Of a stretch of DNA of 64,000 nt, positions 32,666 to 40,880 are shown piece after piece. This DNA is from an uncultured Lachnospiraceae bacterium (lineage in GTDB: Bacteria > Bacillota > Clostridia > Lachnospirales > Lachnospiraceae): the NCBI GenBank assembly GCA_946531495.1, contig CAMNAQ010000001.1, forward strand, positions 1-64,000, read 5' to 3'. A model generated the notes under the pieces. The model made no database searches and was not told where the DNA came from. It worked only from the letters and a program-made list of their open reading frames with translations. Each line of letters starts with the position of its first letter. The stretch's first letter is position 1. The translations under genes and the position numbers were made by a program.

Positions 32666-33814
32666 ATGAAAAAGAATAAATGTTTCGGAACTCTTTTCGG
32701 TTTCGAACTGCGTAAGATATTAAAAAACCGGATCGCGATAGCAGCCTTTCTGATCTTTTTCGTCTTCGGATTTATACAGGGTGAGCTTGAGGTGACCGGA
32801 AATATAGACGCTGATACACTTACCGAGTATTCCAGATTTAACGGCAGGGTACTTGATGAAGGGCTTATCTCAGAATGGAACGCAGCTACCGATGAATACG
32901 GCAATGTGATAAACGACGAGGATATTGCCTACGATACCATGAAGGAATGGATCATGGAGATTGCCGGATATAACATAGTTCTCGGGGATGTGAGTGAGGA
33001 AACCCTATATGCAGGGAGGCTTGAGGGTATAGAGGAAGTTTATAAGGATTCTTATCTTAACGATGGGGAGATCGAATACTGGAGAGCCCAGGAAGAGAAG
33101 ATCGATAAGCCCTTTGTATGGAGAGATGCATTTATAGAGTTTGGTGTGCAGAACGGGATCTCGAATACCATCATCATAATGCTCCTGGTGCTTACTGTTT
33201 CCCTGTCCGCGATTTTTTCCATGGAGACACAGAGAAAAACGGATCCCATGATCAGGGCAAGTATCAACGGAATCAGGGAATTGTATTTTGCCAAGATCCT
33301 GGCGGGAACCGTGTTCTGTCTTGCAACTGTATTCATATATCTGGGCATCTTCATCGGATATGTCTCCGTCAGGTGGGGACTTGACGGTATGGGTATGGCG
33401 GAGCAGGTGATCTATCCCTTTACACAGATGGATCTTACGGCGGGACAGACCACTGTTATACTGGTGATCCTTACAGTCCTTGGATCTCTTCTGCTGTCAA
33501 CAGTCACTATGTTCACATCATGTGTTCTAAGGAACGGAATGGGGACCATGGCGATAATCATGGCAGGATACTTCGGGCTCTTTGCGCTCGGGACAATGAT
33601 CCCCATGGAGATGAAGACATTATCCAAAGTGGTATGTCTCTTCCCGGCAATGCAGATATCTCCAAGAATCGTGTATGAGTTCAGACTGTTTAAGATAGCG
33701 GGACAATATTTCAGATCATATCAGGTGGCGGCGGTGTCATATGCGGTGATATCAGCTGTGCTCATAGTTATCGGGTATGTCTTTTATAAAAGATATGAGA
33801 TAAAGAGTAACTGA
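32666..33814 (+). CDS. ABC transporter membrane protein
   Basis: A 382-aa membrane protein. One helix near the N-terminus (residues 20-37), an extracytoplasmic region of about 115 residues, then five or six helices from about residue 165 to 375. The large first external loop is typical of ABC-2 type permeases with one TM followed by a soluble domain. AAAGGTGGG precedes the ATG. A small perfect inverted repeat (AACGCAT/ATGCGTT, 32623-32638) lies in the 50-nt gap before it. It probably forms an exporter with the ATPase at 31926 under control of the ECF sigma factor. Confidence 0.8.
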   Translation: MKKNKCFGTLFGFELRKILKNRIAIAAFLIFFVFGFIQGELEVTGNIDADTLTEYSRFNGRVLDEGLISEWNAATDEYGNVINDEDIAYDTMKEWIMEIAGYNIVLGDVSEETLYAGRLEGIEEVYKDSYLNDGEIEYWRAQEEKIDKPFVWRDAFIEFGVQNGISNTIIIMLLVLTVSLSAIFSMETQRKTDPMIRASINGIRELYFAKILAGTVFCLATVFIYLGIFIGYVSVRWGLDGMGMAEQVIYPFTQMDLTAGQTTVILVILTVLGSLLLSTVTMFTSCVLRNGMGTMAIIMAGYFGLFALGTMIPMEMKTLSKVVCLFPAMQISPRIVYEFRLFKIAGQYFRSYQVAAVSYAVISAVLIVIGYVFYKRYEIKSN

Positions 33815-33922
33815 TATATCAAATTGTCATCTTACCTTCCTATATTCATTGGAGCCAAGAAGCAGCGGAGTGGCGCTTACATAAAGCATTGATGAGGATG
33901 GATTATATTATCTGCTGACAAG

Positions 33923-33953
33923 ATGATCCGGAGGAAGATTTCCTCCGGATCAT
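33923..33953 (+). terminator. 14-bp perfect hairpin, probable terminator
   Basis: Bases 33923-33936 pair perfectly with 33940-33953 (core GATCCGGAGGAA), with the loop GAT. Only a short, mixed TTTAAT follows, so termination efficiency is uncertain. It lies in the 200-nt gap between the sigma/ABC operon and the GH3 gene; no other signal is seen in that gap. Confidence 0.6.
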
Positions 33954-34014
33954 TTAATGTTATAATCATAAAAAGTCAGCCGGAAAGTAAAGTAGGAAGG
34001 CTCAGGTATTAAAT

Positions 34015-35526
34015 TTGAGAACTGATCATAAAAAAGTAAGAATAATACACCGGATTAAATCCTGTTTGTATATCCTGCTCCTGATCGTATTTTCAGCAGA
34101 TATCACAGGATGCGGGAAATACGGAGAAGCGGGCGGCATAGCACATCAGGACCAGGTGGTCGCAATTGACGGCGGCTCGGATCAGATTGCACCGGCAGAG
34201 GGTCAGGAGAGCGGCTCAGGTCAGATTGCACCGGCAGAAGGTCAGGAAAGCGGCTCGGGTCAGATTGCACCAGCAGAATGTCAGGAGAGCGGCTCAGGTC
34301 AGAGCGCATCAGCAGAAGGTCAGAATGCGTCAGAGTCACAGGGTGATAGCAGCAGCTTGCAGAATAGTACGACGGATTTAGAATCCGATACGGGAGAAAC
34401 GCCTGATAATTCGGGATCGACTGCTTTAAATGATGTGGAGGATGAGCAGATCACCCCTGTTCCGGTGTCTCCTGAGATGAATATCGAGGACTGGATCATG
34501 ACACATTCCCTTGAAGAAAAAATAGCACAGATGTTTATCGTAACTCCCGAAGCAATAGGAGGTGATACCGCCTTGGCAGCTGCCGGACCTGAGCTGGAGC
34601 AGGGAATAGTAAAGTACCCTGTAGGCGGATTTATCTATTTTGCCCATAATCTGCAATCCCCGGTCCAAACATCCGGGATGCTGGATACTACAAAGGATTA
34701 TTACACTTCGAATGGCTTTATTCCGCCTTTCATTTCAGTGGACGAGGAGGGTGGAACGGTCGCAAGGATCGCCAATAATCCTGCCTTCGGTGTTGCCAAT
34801 ATGGGTCCGATGATGAATGTCGGGGCAACCGGAGATGTTAATGTGGCGGCATATGCGGGAACCTACCTGTCTGCCTATCTGAAGAGTCTGGGTTTTAACA
34901 TGGACATGGCCCCTGTTGCGGATGTATACACTAATCCGTCAAATACCGTAATTGGAAACAGGGCCTTCGGAAGTGACCCCTATCTGGTTGCTGAGATGGT
35001 TGTTGCCGAGATGGCAGCCATGAGAGCCGGGGGAGTGATTCCTGTTGTAAAGCATTTCCCGGGACATGGCGCAACGGAGGCTGATTCACATTACGGATAT
35101 GCTTCAACGGCTTCAACGCTTGACGAGCTTCTGGCCTGCGAACTGGTTCCGTTTGACTCGGCTGTTAGATCCGGCTGTCAGTGCATAATGGCAGGACATA
35201 TTTCAGCCCCGAATGTGACCGGCAGCGAGGTCCCGGCGACCTTGTCATCATATATGCTGACCAGTGTTTTAAGAAACCGTTTAGGATTCAGGGGTGTGAT
35301 CATTACGGATGCAATGAACATGGGAGCTGTGACGAATCAGTATGATTCCGCGACCGCTGCGATATTGTCGATAAATGCGGGTGCAGATGTGATACTGATG
35401 CCTGTGGATTTTTATGCAGCATATAACGGTGTACTTCAGGCGGTAAACAGCGGAGTGATTTCCGAAGAACGTATCAATGAATCGGTAAGACGTATCCTGG
35501 AATTAAAGAAAAATTTCATAATTTAG
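34015..35526 (+). CDS. glycoside hydrolase family 3 lipoprotein (NagZ-like)
   Basis: A 503-aa exported lipoprotein. Signal helix (SCLYILLLIVFSADITGC) with lipobox ITGC; the start is TTG, with a weak AGG upstream. Residues 50-105 are a low-complexity tether containing 13-residue repeats. The GH3 domain (about 155-500) has VGGFIYFAHNLQ, FISVDEEGGTVARI, VIGNRAFGSDP, the NagZ-type KHFPGHGATEADSHYGY with the Asp-His catalytic dyad, and VIITDAMNMGAV with the nucleophile Asp. Predicted beta-N-acetylhexosaminidase or related exo-glycosidase acting outside the membrane, possibly in cell-wall turnover. The substrate is inference. Confidence 0.9.
   Translation: MRTDHKKVRIIHRIKSCLYILLLIVFSADITGCGKYGEAGGIAHQDQVVAIDGGSDQIAPAEGQESGSGQIAPAEGQESGSGQIAPAECQESGSGQSASAEGQNASESQGDSSSLQNSTTDLESDTGETPDNSGSTALNDVEDEQITPVPVSPEMNIEDWIMTHSLEEKIAQMFIVTPEAIGGDTALAAAGPELEQGIVKYPVGGFIYFAHNLQSPVQTSGMLDTTKDYYTSNGFIPPFISVDEEGGTVARIANNPAFGVANMGPMMNVGATGDVNVAAYAGTYLSAYLKSLGFNMDMAPVADVYTNPSNTVIGNRAFGSDPYLVAEMVVAEMAAMRAGGVIPVVKHFPGHGATEADSHYGYASTASTLDELLACELVPFDSAVRSGCQCIMAGHISAPNVTGSEVPATLSSYMLTSVLRNRLGFRGVIITDAMNMGAVTNQYDSATAAILSINAGADVILMPVDFYAAYNGVLQAVNSGVISEERINESVRRILELKKNFII
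34174..34329 (+). repeat. four tandem 39-bp repeats in GH3 linker
   Basis: Four in-frame copies start at 34174, 34213, 34252 and 34291; the first three encode close variants of QIAPAEGQESGSG and the fourth is diverged (QSASAEGQNASES). They form the surface tether of the GH3 lipoprotein and are a likely site of copy-number variation between strains. Confidence 0.85.
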
Positions 35527-35638
35527 TCTTAAAATGCTCATGGAAATGGTAATAAACCATGATAGAATCAATTGGTACGTATTTTTGTAAGCACATTTTG
35601 TCAAACGGCGATCATTTCTAAATTGCAGGTATAAAGCC

Positions 35639-36751
35639 ATGAATGAAAAAACTCGTAAAAAAGCGATAGTAATAACAAGCATAATCGGTATACTTACCAA
35701 TATATTCCTTGTAGGCTTCAAGCTTGCGGTAGGTATCATATCCAACTCTATAGCCGTTATTATGGATGCGGTCAATAATCTGTCCGATGCACTTTCTTCC
35801 GTAATAACGATCATAGGTGCATTTCTTGCGGGAAAGGCGCCGGATAAAAAGCATCCACTCGGTTACGGAAGGATAGAATATCTGTCATCAATGATAGTTG
35901 CTTCTTTGGTCCTGTATGCTGGAATAACATCCGCGGTAGAATCCTTCAAAAAGATAATTCATCCCGAAACGGCAGACTATTCGGTTGTATCCATAGTGAT
36001 AATCGCTGTTGCGGTTCTTGCAAAGCTGATACTTGGAACATATGTCAGGAAGCAGGGAGAAAAGGTTAATTCCGGAGCTCTTGTTGCATCAGGCTCCGAT
36101 GCACTTTTTGATTCCGTTTTATCCGGATCGGTTCTTGTATCTGCACTTATTTATATGATATTTGGTCTTTCGATTGATGCTTTTGTCGGTCTTATCATTG
36201 CGATCTTTATAATAAAAGCAGGACTTGAGATGCTGATAGAGACTCTTGATGATATTCTCGGTAAGCGTGCTGACAAGGAACTCGTTCATAAGGTAAAAAA
36301 GCTGATAAGCGAAGAAGATGGTGTCCGGGGAGCATATGATCTGATAATCAATGATTACGGCCCAAATAAAAAGATCGCCTCGGTACATATGGAGCTGCCG
36401 GACAGTATGACTGTTGCAGAGGTAGATAAGCTGACAAGACATCTTGAGGAAAAGGTATACGGAGAAACTGCAGTTATCCTCACAGGTGTCGGTGTATATT
36501 CATATAATACGAAGGATGATGAAGCGGCGAAGATCAGAAATGAAGTACAGAAGATAGTATTGTCACATGATTTTGCCATTCAGATGCATGGCTTTTACAT
36601 TGATCAGGAGAAAAAGACCATGCGATTTGATACTGTGATCAATTTCGGAGAGCAGCCTTCAAAGGCAGTTGAGATCCTGACAAATGATGTAATTAAGTCT
36701 TTCCCCGGTTATACCGTTACCATATCTCCGGATGTGGATGTTTCTGACTGA
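35639..36751 (+). CDS. cation diffusion facilitator (CDF) metal exporter
   Basis: A 370-aa inner membrane metal/proton antiporter. Six helices span about residues 10-215. Metal-site motifs: MDAVNNLSDALSSVI in helix 2 and HPLGYGRIEYLSS after it; SGSDALFDSVLSG in helix 5. The cytoplasmic C-terminal ZT_dimer domain starts near residue 215 (ISEEDGVRGAYDLIINDYGPNKKIASVHMELPDSM) and extends longer than usual to residue 370. Likely exports Zn, Mn, Fe or Co; the metal is not readable. The ribosome site is weak (GCAGG). The upstream region carries GGTACGTAT (35574-35582), also found in the promoter at 16802. Confidence 0.92.
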   Translation: MNEKTRKKAIVITSIIGILTNIFLVGFKLAVGIISNSIAVIMDAVNNLSDALSSVITIIGAFLAGKAPDKKHPLGYGRIEYLSSMIVASLVLYAGITSAVESFKKIIHPETADYSVVSIVIIAVAVLAKLILGTYVRKQGEKVNSGALVASGSDALFDSVLSGSVLVSALIYMIFGLSIDAFVGLIIAIFIIKAGLEMLIETLDDILGKRADKELVHKVKKLISEEDGVRGAYDLIINDYGPNKKIASVHMELPDSMTVAEVDKLTRHLEEKVYGETAVILTGVGVYSYNTKDDEAAKIRNEVQKIVLSHDFAIQMHGFYIDQEKKTMRFDTVINFGEQPSKAVEILTNDVIKSFPGYTVTISPDVDVSD

Positions 36752-36758
36752 GGATCCA

Positions 36759-37538
36759 TTATTTTTTCAGGAAGCTGATCCTTTCGGCAGTGAATTTTTC
36801 AATTTGCTTCCACAGAGTATTTAACTGCTTTTTGTGGACACACAGTTTTTCGGTACAGTTCTTGCATCTCAGATAATCGTTGGTATTTTCGGAAAACCGT
36901 TCCGGATGCTTGTAAAAGGTGAGTTCCCAGCGAAGCAGAAGTGCTACAGAAAGTATCAGCAGACTCCAGGAATAGTATTTTCTGACAAAGAAAAGCGGTG
37001 TGAACATCATTGCATAATCCCAGTTATATATCCTGCATGTGATGCAGCATCTGTTTTTCATAAACCAGGACTGAAACGGACAGAAGAAAAGAATGCAGAT
37101 CATATCGCAGACTGAATAAAAGCTGCACAGGAGTATCATGATCCCGTCATCAAGGATCCCGGTCATATGAAGTGCACCGAAGATCCCATTGAAAATGATC
37201 CAGATAAGTGCTACGAGAACAGTAGCGTGATTATCAGGAATCTCAATTTCAGTGCGGCCGGTTTTTATATAGTTTTTGGAAAACTGCTTCTGACATCCGG
37301 GACTTTCATATTTGGAAGGGAAGAATCTGAAGACCATCTCGACCGCAAATATAGTCCATGTTATGGCAATGATAGTGGGGATCTTTTCAAGCTCTGCAGT
37401 TACTTCGCCGCCGCTTATGATCCTGAATCTGATATAAGCGATCAAAAGTAGAATAAAAAGCAGGGATCTGTATATAAGGCGTACATAATGTATGATACTG
37501 ACGACAGTAAGTTTTCTTTTTTTCATTTCATTTTTCAC
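36759..37538 (-). CDS. cysteine-rich membrane protein of unknown function
   Basis: A 259-aa membrane protein. Helices are predicted near residues 20-40, 52-68, 105-150 (two) and 185-205. Between them lies a cysteine-rich segment, FFCPFQSWFMKNRCCITCR followed by IYNWDYAMMFTPLFF, and near the C-terminus LRCKNCTEKLCVHKKQL. The two clusters (Cys-x-x-Cys types) look like a metal or Fe-S site. I recall this Cys-Cys-x-x-Cys-Arg-Ile-x-Asn-Trp pattern from conserved hypothetical proteins of clostridia but know no function. It is convergent with the CDF gene, 7 nt apart. Interpretation as a metal-binding protein is inference. Confidence 0.75.
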   Translation of the reverse strand: MKNEMKKRKLTVVSIIHYVRLIYRSLLFILLLIAYIRFRIISGGEVTAELEKIPTIIAITWTIFAVEMVFRFFPSKYESPGCQKQFSKNYIKTGRTEIEIPDNHATVLVALIWIIFNGIFGALHMTGILDDGIMILLCSFYSVCDMICILFFCPFQSWFMKNRCCITCRIYNWDYAMMFTPLFFVRKYYSWSLLILSVALLLRWELTFYKHPERFSENTNDYLRCKNCTEKLCVHKKQLNTLWKQIEKFTAERISFLKK

Positions 37539-37629
37539 ATTTAAAGATTCTGCCGTATCGGCAGTCCTGAATAATGCTCCAAAGGTAAATATATCAATTT
37601 GACAACATTAGTACAAGGGCGTGGAAAGC

Positions 37630-37809
37630 ATGATGAATGCAGTAGATTCGGAAAATAATCGAAGAAAGTCATTGCCTGTTCTCTGGACTGATCTGTTCAT
37701 ACCGCTTGACCTTAGCGGTATAATCGATGATAATGATCAGAACGAATTGCACAAGCTTGTAATAGATGAATCAGGTCCGTTCAAATATGACTGGTTTACC
37801 ATGATATGA
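37630..37809 (+). CDS. small uncharacterised protein
   Basis: A possible 59-aa protein (GTG at 37621 or ATG at 37630 as starts), soluble and acidic, containing LPVLWTDLFIPLDLSGIIDD and ending SGPFKYDWFTMI. No domain is recognised, no membrane segment. The ribosome site is weak (GGAAAGC). It precedes the PTS EIIC gene by 51 nt on the same strand. It may be a real small gene, a remnant, or chance; the sequence has protein-like composition. Low confidence. Confidence 0.35.
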   Translation: MMNAVDSENNRRKSLPVLWTDLFIPLDLSGIIDDNDQNELHKLVIDESGPFKYDWFTMI

Positions 37810-37860
37810 TCACGAACCATGAGTATTGATTAAGCAAACCATACGGAAAAGAGGAATAAT

Positions 37861-38952
37861 ATGAAATTTAAGGAATTTTTGAAGAAAAAGGATATTGAGA
37901 TCTCCCTGAAAAGGTATGGGATCGATGCGCTCGGGGCCATGGCACAGGGACTTTTTTGTTCACTTCTCATAGGAACGATCATTGATACCATAGGAACGTC
38001 ATTTCATATTTCATTTCTCACAAATACCGTGGCAACCGTGGCCGGCACTGATTATACGGTCGGAGGACTTGCAAAGGCAATGAGCGGACCGGCAATGGCA
38101 GTTGCAATAGCTTCTGCACTAAAGTGTCCTCCTCTTGTCCTCTTTTCAATGATCACTGTAGGATTTGCCTCAAATGCACTTGGCGGTGCGGGGGGCCCGT
38201 TGGCGGTTCTTATTATAGCTATAATCGCTTCGGAGTTTGGCAAGGCAATATCAAAAGAGACCAGGATTGACATCCTTGTAACGCCACTTGTTACCATAGG
38301 AATTGGAATATTGCTTTCCGCACTTATTGCAAAGCCGATAGGAGATGCTGCGTTATGGGTTGGTAATCTTATCATGTGGGCGACGGATCTTCAGCCGTTC
38401 CTTATGGGAATACTTGTATCCGTAATAGTTGGCATCGCACTGACGCTCCCAATCTCCTCAGCGGCTATCTGTGCCGCACTCCAGCTAACCGGACTTGCAG
38501 GGGGAGCAGCTGTTGCGGGATGCTGTGCTCAGATGATCGGATTTGCGGTTATCTCCTTTAAGGAAAACAAGTGGGGTGGTCTTGTGTCTCAGGGAATAGG
38601 AACCTCCATGCTTCAGATGGGTAATATTGTGAAGAATCCAAGAATATGGATTGCTCCCATTCTCGCCTCGGCAGTTACGGGCCCTATTGCCACATGCCTT
38701 TTCAAGCTGAAGATGGATGGCTCTCCGATCGCCTCCGGCATGGGAACCTGCGGTCTCGTAGGTCAGATCGGTGTATATACCGGATGGGTAAATGATGTGG
38801 CAAACGGCAGCAAAGCTGCAATCACAGCATTCGACTGGATCGGTCTTATAATGATCTCATTTATCCTGCCTGCATTTCTTTCCCTTCTTTTCAATGCGGG
38901 TCTTAAAAAACTTGGATGGGTCAAGGACGGAGATATGAAGCTTGGTGCCTGA
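37861..38952 (+). CDS. orphan PTS EIIC family membrane protein
   Basis: A 363-aa polytopic membrane protein with about ten helices. Glycine-rich stretches (LGAMAQGLFCSLLIGTIIDTIG, GFASNALGGAGGPLAVLII, LPISSAAICAALQLTGLAGGAA) match the PTS_EIIC_2 family (PF13303), whose members are single-domain proteins lacking EIIA and EIIB. No PTS phosphotransfer proteins are encoded nearby, so phosphorylation-coupled uptake is doubtful; members are often annotated only as sugar-specific EIIC-like transporters. AGAGGAATAAT precedes the ATG. A terminator at 39007 ends the transcript. Confidence 0.85.
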   Translation: MKFKEFLKKKDIEISLKRYGIDALGAMAQGLFCSLLIGTIIDTIGTSFHISFLTNTVATVAGTDYTVGGLAKAMSGPAMAVAIASALKCPPLVLFSMITVGFASNALGGAGGPLAVLIIAIIASEFGKAISKETRIDILVTPLVTIGIGILLSALIAKPIGDAALWVGNLIMWATDLQPFLMGILVSVIVGIALTLPISSAAICAALQLTGLAGGAAVAGCCAQMIGFAVISFKENKWGGLVSQGIGTSMLQMGNIVKNPRIWIAPILASAVTGPIATCLFKLKMDGSPIASGMGTCGLVGQIGVYTGWVNDVANGSKAAITAFDWIGLIMISFILPAFLSLLFNAGLKKLGWVKDGDMKLGA

Positions 38953-39006
38953 GACACCTTGTGATCAAAAATTATTCAATGAACATACCCAATGCTTATA
39001 GATGAT

Positions 39007-39040
39007 TAAAAGGTTAGCCTGATGGCTGACCTTTTATTAG
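39007..39040 (+). terminator. intrinsic terminator
   Basis: AAAAGGTTAGCC (39008-39019) pairs with GGCTGACCTTTT (39024-39035), one G-T pair, tetraloop TGAT, then ATTAG. Confidence 0.8.
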
Positions 39041-39142
39041 TATGAAAAAAATAGTAAAATCAAATTTGGTTGTTATATGGAATGCCTTACTTAAAAGGGC
39101 TGAGCAGCAAAATAATACCTGATTGATAAAGGGGGAGACAAA

Positions 39143-40567
39143 ATGGCAAATCCTATTCTTCCGTTATGGGAGTGTATACCGGATGGAGAACCAAGACAGT
39201 TTGGAGACAGGGTGTATCTTTATGGTTCTCACGACAGATTCGGGTGTGACAAGTTCTGTGACTACAAGCTGAAAGCATGGAGTGCTCCAATTAGTGACCT
39301 TGATCACTGGACCTGTCACGGACATATTTTTCAGACAAGGCCGGATACTGATCATGAATCAAGTGTTCCTCATACCGATCATGAACTCTATGCTCCCGAT
39401 GTTGTTGAAAAAGATGGAAAATATTATCTTTATACATACATCGTTGGTGCAAAGGGATGTGTGAGCGTAAGCGATAAGCCCGAGGGACCCTTTAAATTCA
39501 TATCCACTTACGACTATGCTCCTGAGGATGCAGGGGATGATGGAGTATATAACGATCCGGGAGTTCTGGTAGATGATGACGGAAGAGTCTATATCTATTA
39601 CGGCTTCGAGCATTCCAACATGAATGAACTTGATGGCAGCTCGATGTATAAGGTTGTACCGGGAAGCCTTATCAGAAGGATTATGGATGACCGCGATGAG
39701 ATACCTGAGCCTGAGAGGTTTTATGAAGCGAGTTCTCCGAGAAAGATAGGGGATACATATTATCTGATCTATTCTCCGAGAAAGGGATCGCGTCTGGCAT
39801 ATGCCACATCTGCTTCACCGACCGGCCCGTTTGTATACCGGGGATATATCATAGATAACGGAATTGATTTTCCGGGAGGAAATAATCACGGATCATTATG
39901 TAAGATAGGTGACCAGTGGTATATCTTCTATCACAGAATGACGAATTCATCAGTCTTTTCGAGAAGAGCATGTGTAGAGAAGGTGACGATACTTCCGGAC
40001 GGAACCATTCCTCCGGTTGAAATGACATCTCTCGGATTTGAAGATTCTCTTTCACCGTATGAAACTGTAAAGGCAGAGATCGCATGCGTTCTTATGGGAG
40101 GCTGCTTTGTTACGGAGAAGGATCTGTTCAGGCGTGTCATCACTGAGATCAAGGATGGATGCGTTATAGGCTATAAGTATTTTGATTTTGGCAAAGACGA
40201 TTCTACAAAGACAATGGAGCTTGCGGTCAAAACCGTGGGAAGAGGATTCAGGGGAAGACTTCATGTTCTGATAGACGGTACAGACCTGTCCGGTGAGGGA
40301 AATGACGGAAGTGTCAGATCTGATTGGATCGAAAACGGAGATGCCATAGGGTATTCTACTCTCAGCAAGCCTGCGAAGGGAACGGAGATAGGAGTAATAG
40401 AGATCGGACTCGGAGATGGGATCTACCGCGGCAGGGTGCGTAACGTGACCGGAAGACATGCGGTGTATTTTGTTGCTGAAGGAGCATCGGATACAAGTAC
40501 ATGGACGGGAAGCTTTTTTAAAGACAGAGTTATATGTGAACTTGAGGAATTTGTTTTTCTGAAGTAA
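39143..40567 (+). CDS. intracellular glycoside hydrolase family 43 with CBM6-like domain
   Basis: A 474-aa glycosidase without signal peptide. The five-bladed propeller (residues 1-300) has the three expected acidic residues: Asp in ECIPDGEPRQFGDRVYLYGS, Asp in YAPDVVEKDGKYYLYTY and Glu in ERFYEASSPRKIGDTYYLIYS. NNHGSLCKIGDQWYIFYHRM is a further typical blade. Residues 335-474 form a beta-sandwich like CBM6 (DGCVIGYKYFDFG, GRLHVLIDGTDL, GRHAVYFVAEG). Likely alpha-arabinofuranosidase or beta-xylosidase acting on imported oligosaccharides, consistent with a pentofuranose importer in the same window. AAAGGGGGAGACAAA precedes the ATG. Confidence 0.9.
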   Translation: MANPILPLWECIPDGEPRQFGDRVYLYGSHDRFGCDKFCDYKLKAWSAPISDLDHWTCHGHIFQTRPDTDHESSVPHTDHELYAPDVVEKDGKYYLYTYIVGAKGCVSVSDKPEGPFKFISTYDYAPEDAGDDGVYNDPGVLVDDDGRVYIYYGFEHSNMNELDGSSMYKVVPGSLIRRIMDDRDEIPEPERFYEASSPRKIGDTYYLIYSPRKGSRLAYATSASPTGPFVYRGYIIDNGIDFPGGNNHGSLCKIGDQWYIFYHRMTNSSVFSRRACVEKVTILPDGTIPPVEMTSLGFEDSLSPYETVKAEIACVLMGGCFVTEKDLFRRVITEIKDGCVIGYKYFDFGKDDSTKTMELAVKTVGRGFRGRLHVLIDGTDLSGEGNDGSVRSDWIENGDAIGYSTLSKPAKGTEIGVIEIGLGDGIYRGRVRNVTGRHAVYFVAEGASDTSTWTGSFFKDRVICELEEFVFLK

Positions 40568-40581
40568 AACAACAGACAAGC

Positions 40582-40620
40582 AAAACTCCGCATGGATCTA
40601 CACATCCATGCGGAGTTTTT
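40582..40620 (+). terminator. very strong intrinsic terminator (16-bp stem)
   Basis: Bases 40582-40597 pair perfectly with 40604-40619 (core CTCCGCATGGAT), loop CTACAC, ending in TTTTTG. An outer ACAAGC/GCTTGT pairing (40576-40581 with 40625-40630) could extend the structure. It insulates the sulfur amino acid locus from the GH43 gene. The rest of the 404-nt gap to metY is described under the promoter region, leader peptide and 17-nt repeat entries. Confidence 0.93.
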
Positions 40621-40666
40621 GTTTGCTTGTTGTGATAAGTATCGGTTATCACACGCGATAAATTCC

Positions 40667-40693
40667 TTGTAATTTTCAATACCGGTTTACAAT
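40667..40693 (+). promoter_or_regulatory. candidate promoter/operator of metY leader
   Basis: TTGTAA (40667-40672) and TACAAT (40688-40693) could serve as -35 and -10 with a short 15-nt spacer. TTGTAA and TTACAA (40687-40692) also form an inverted repeat 14 nt apart, so the site may be a promoter overlapped by a regulator site. A start at about 40700 would give a 60-nt leader before the leader-peptide ATG. Confidence 0.4.
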
Positions 40694-40760
40694 GATAGTA
40701 TGAACCCATCAAAGAGATCACACAAATGATCGAACAAAGAAAGCAGGGAGGTGCATACAG

Positions 40761-40844
40761 ATGAAAAAAAGAATAACGGTTCAGAACAGAGTGATGTGCC
40801 ATCGAATGTGCCCTCAGATGTGTCCCCCCGAGGACAAGAGATAA
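40761..40844 (+). CDS. Met-Cys leader peptide 1 (upstream of metY)
   Basis: A 27-codon frame, too short for usual gene calling, preceded by GGGAGGTGCATACAG, an excellent ribosome site. The peptide contains MCHRMCPQMCPP: three Met-Cys pairs at a regular 4-residue spacing, then Pro-Pro. At DNA level ATGTGYC recurs at 40794, 40806 and 40818 (12-nt period). It lies 127 nt upstream of metY, whose product uses sulfide to make homocysteine. Three Cys and four Met codons in 27 (start included) are far above expectation, so ribosome stalling when Cys or Met is limiting is a plausible regulatory signal. A related leader lies at 42921. Function is inference. Confidence 0.65.
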   Translation: MKKRITVQNRVMCHRMCPQMCPPEDKR

Positions 40845-40880
40845 AGCAGATACGTTACGGTAACAATAACCTAAAAATAT

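Noticed and set aside
34174-34329. CRISPR-like array
   Set aside because: The regular 39-bp repeats are contiguous, in frame and protein-coding, with no spacers.
39042-39122. 26-codon frame upstream of the GH43 gene, considered as a leader peptide
   Set aside because: It starts right after a terminator without a ribosome site and has no unusual codon bias.
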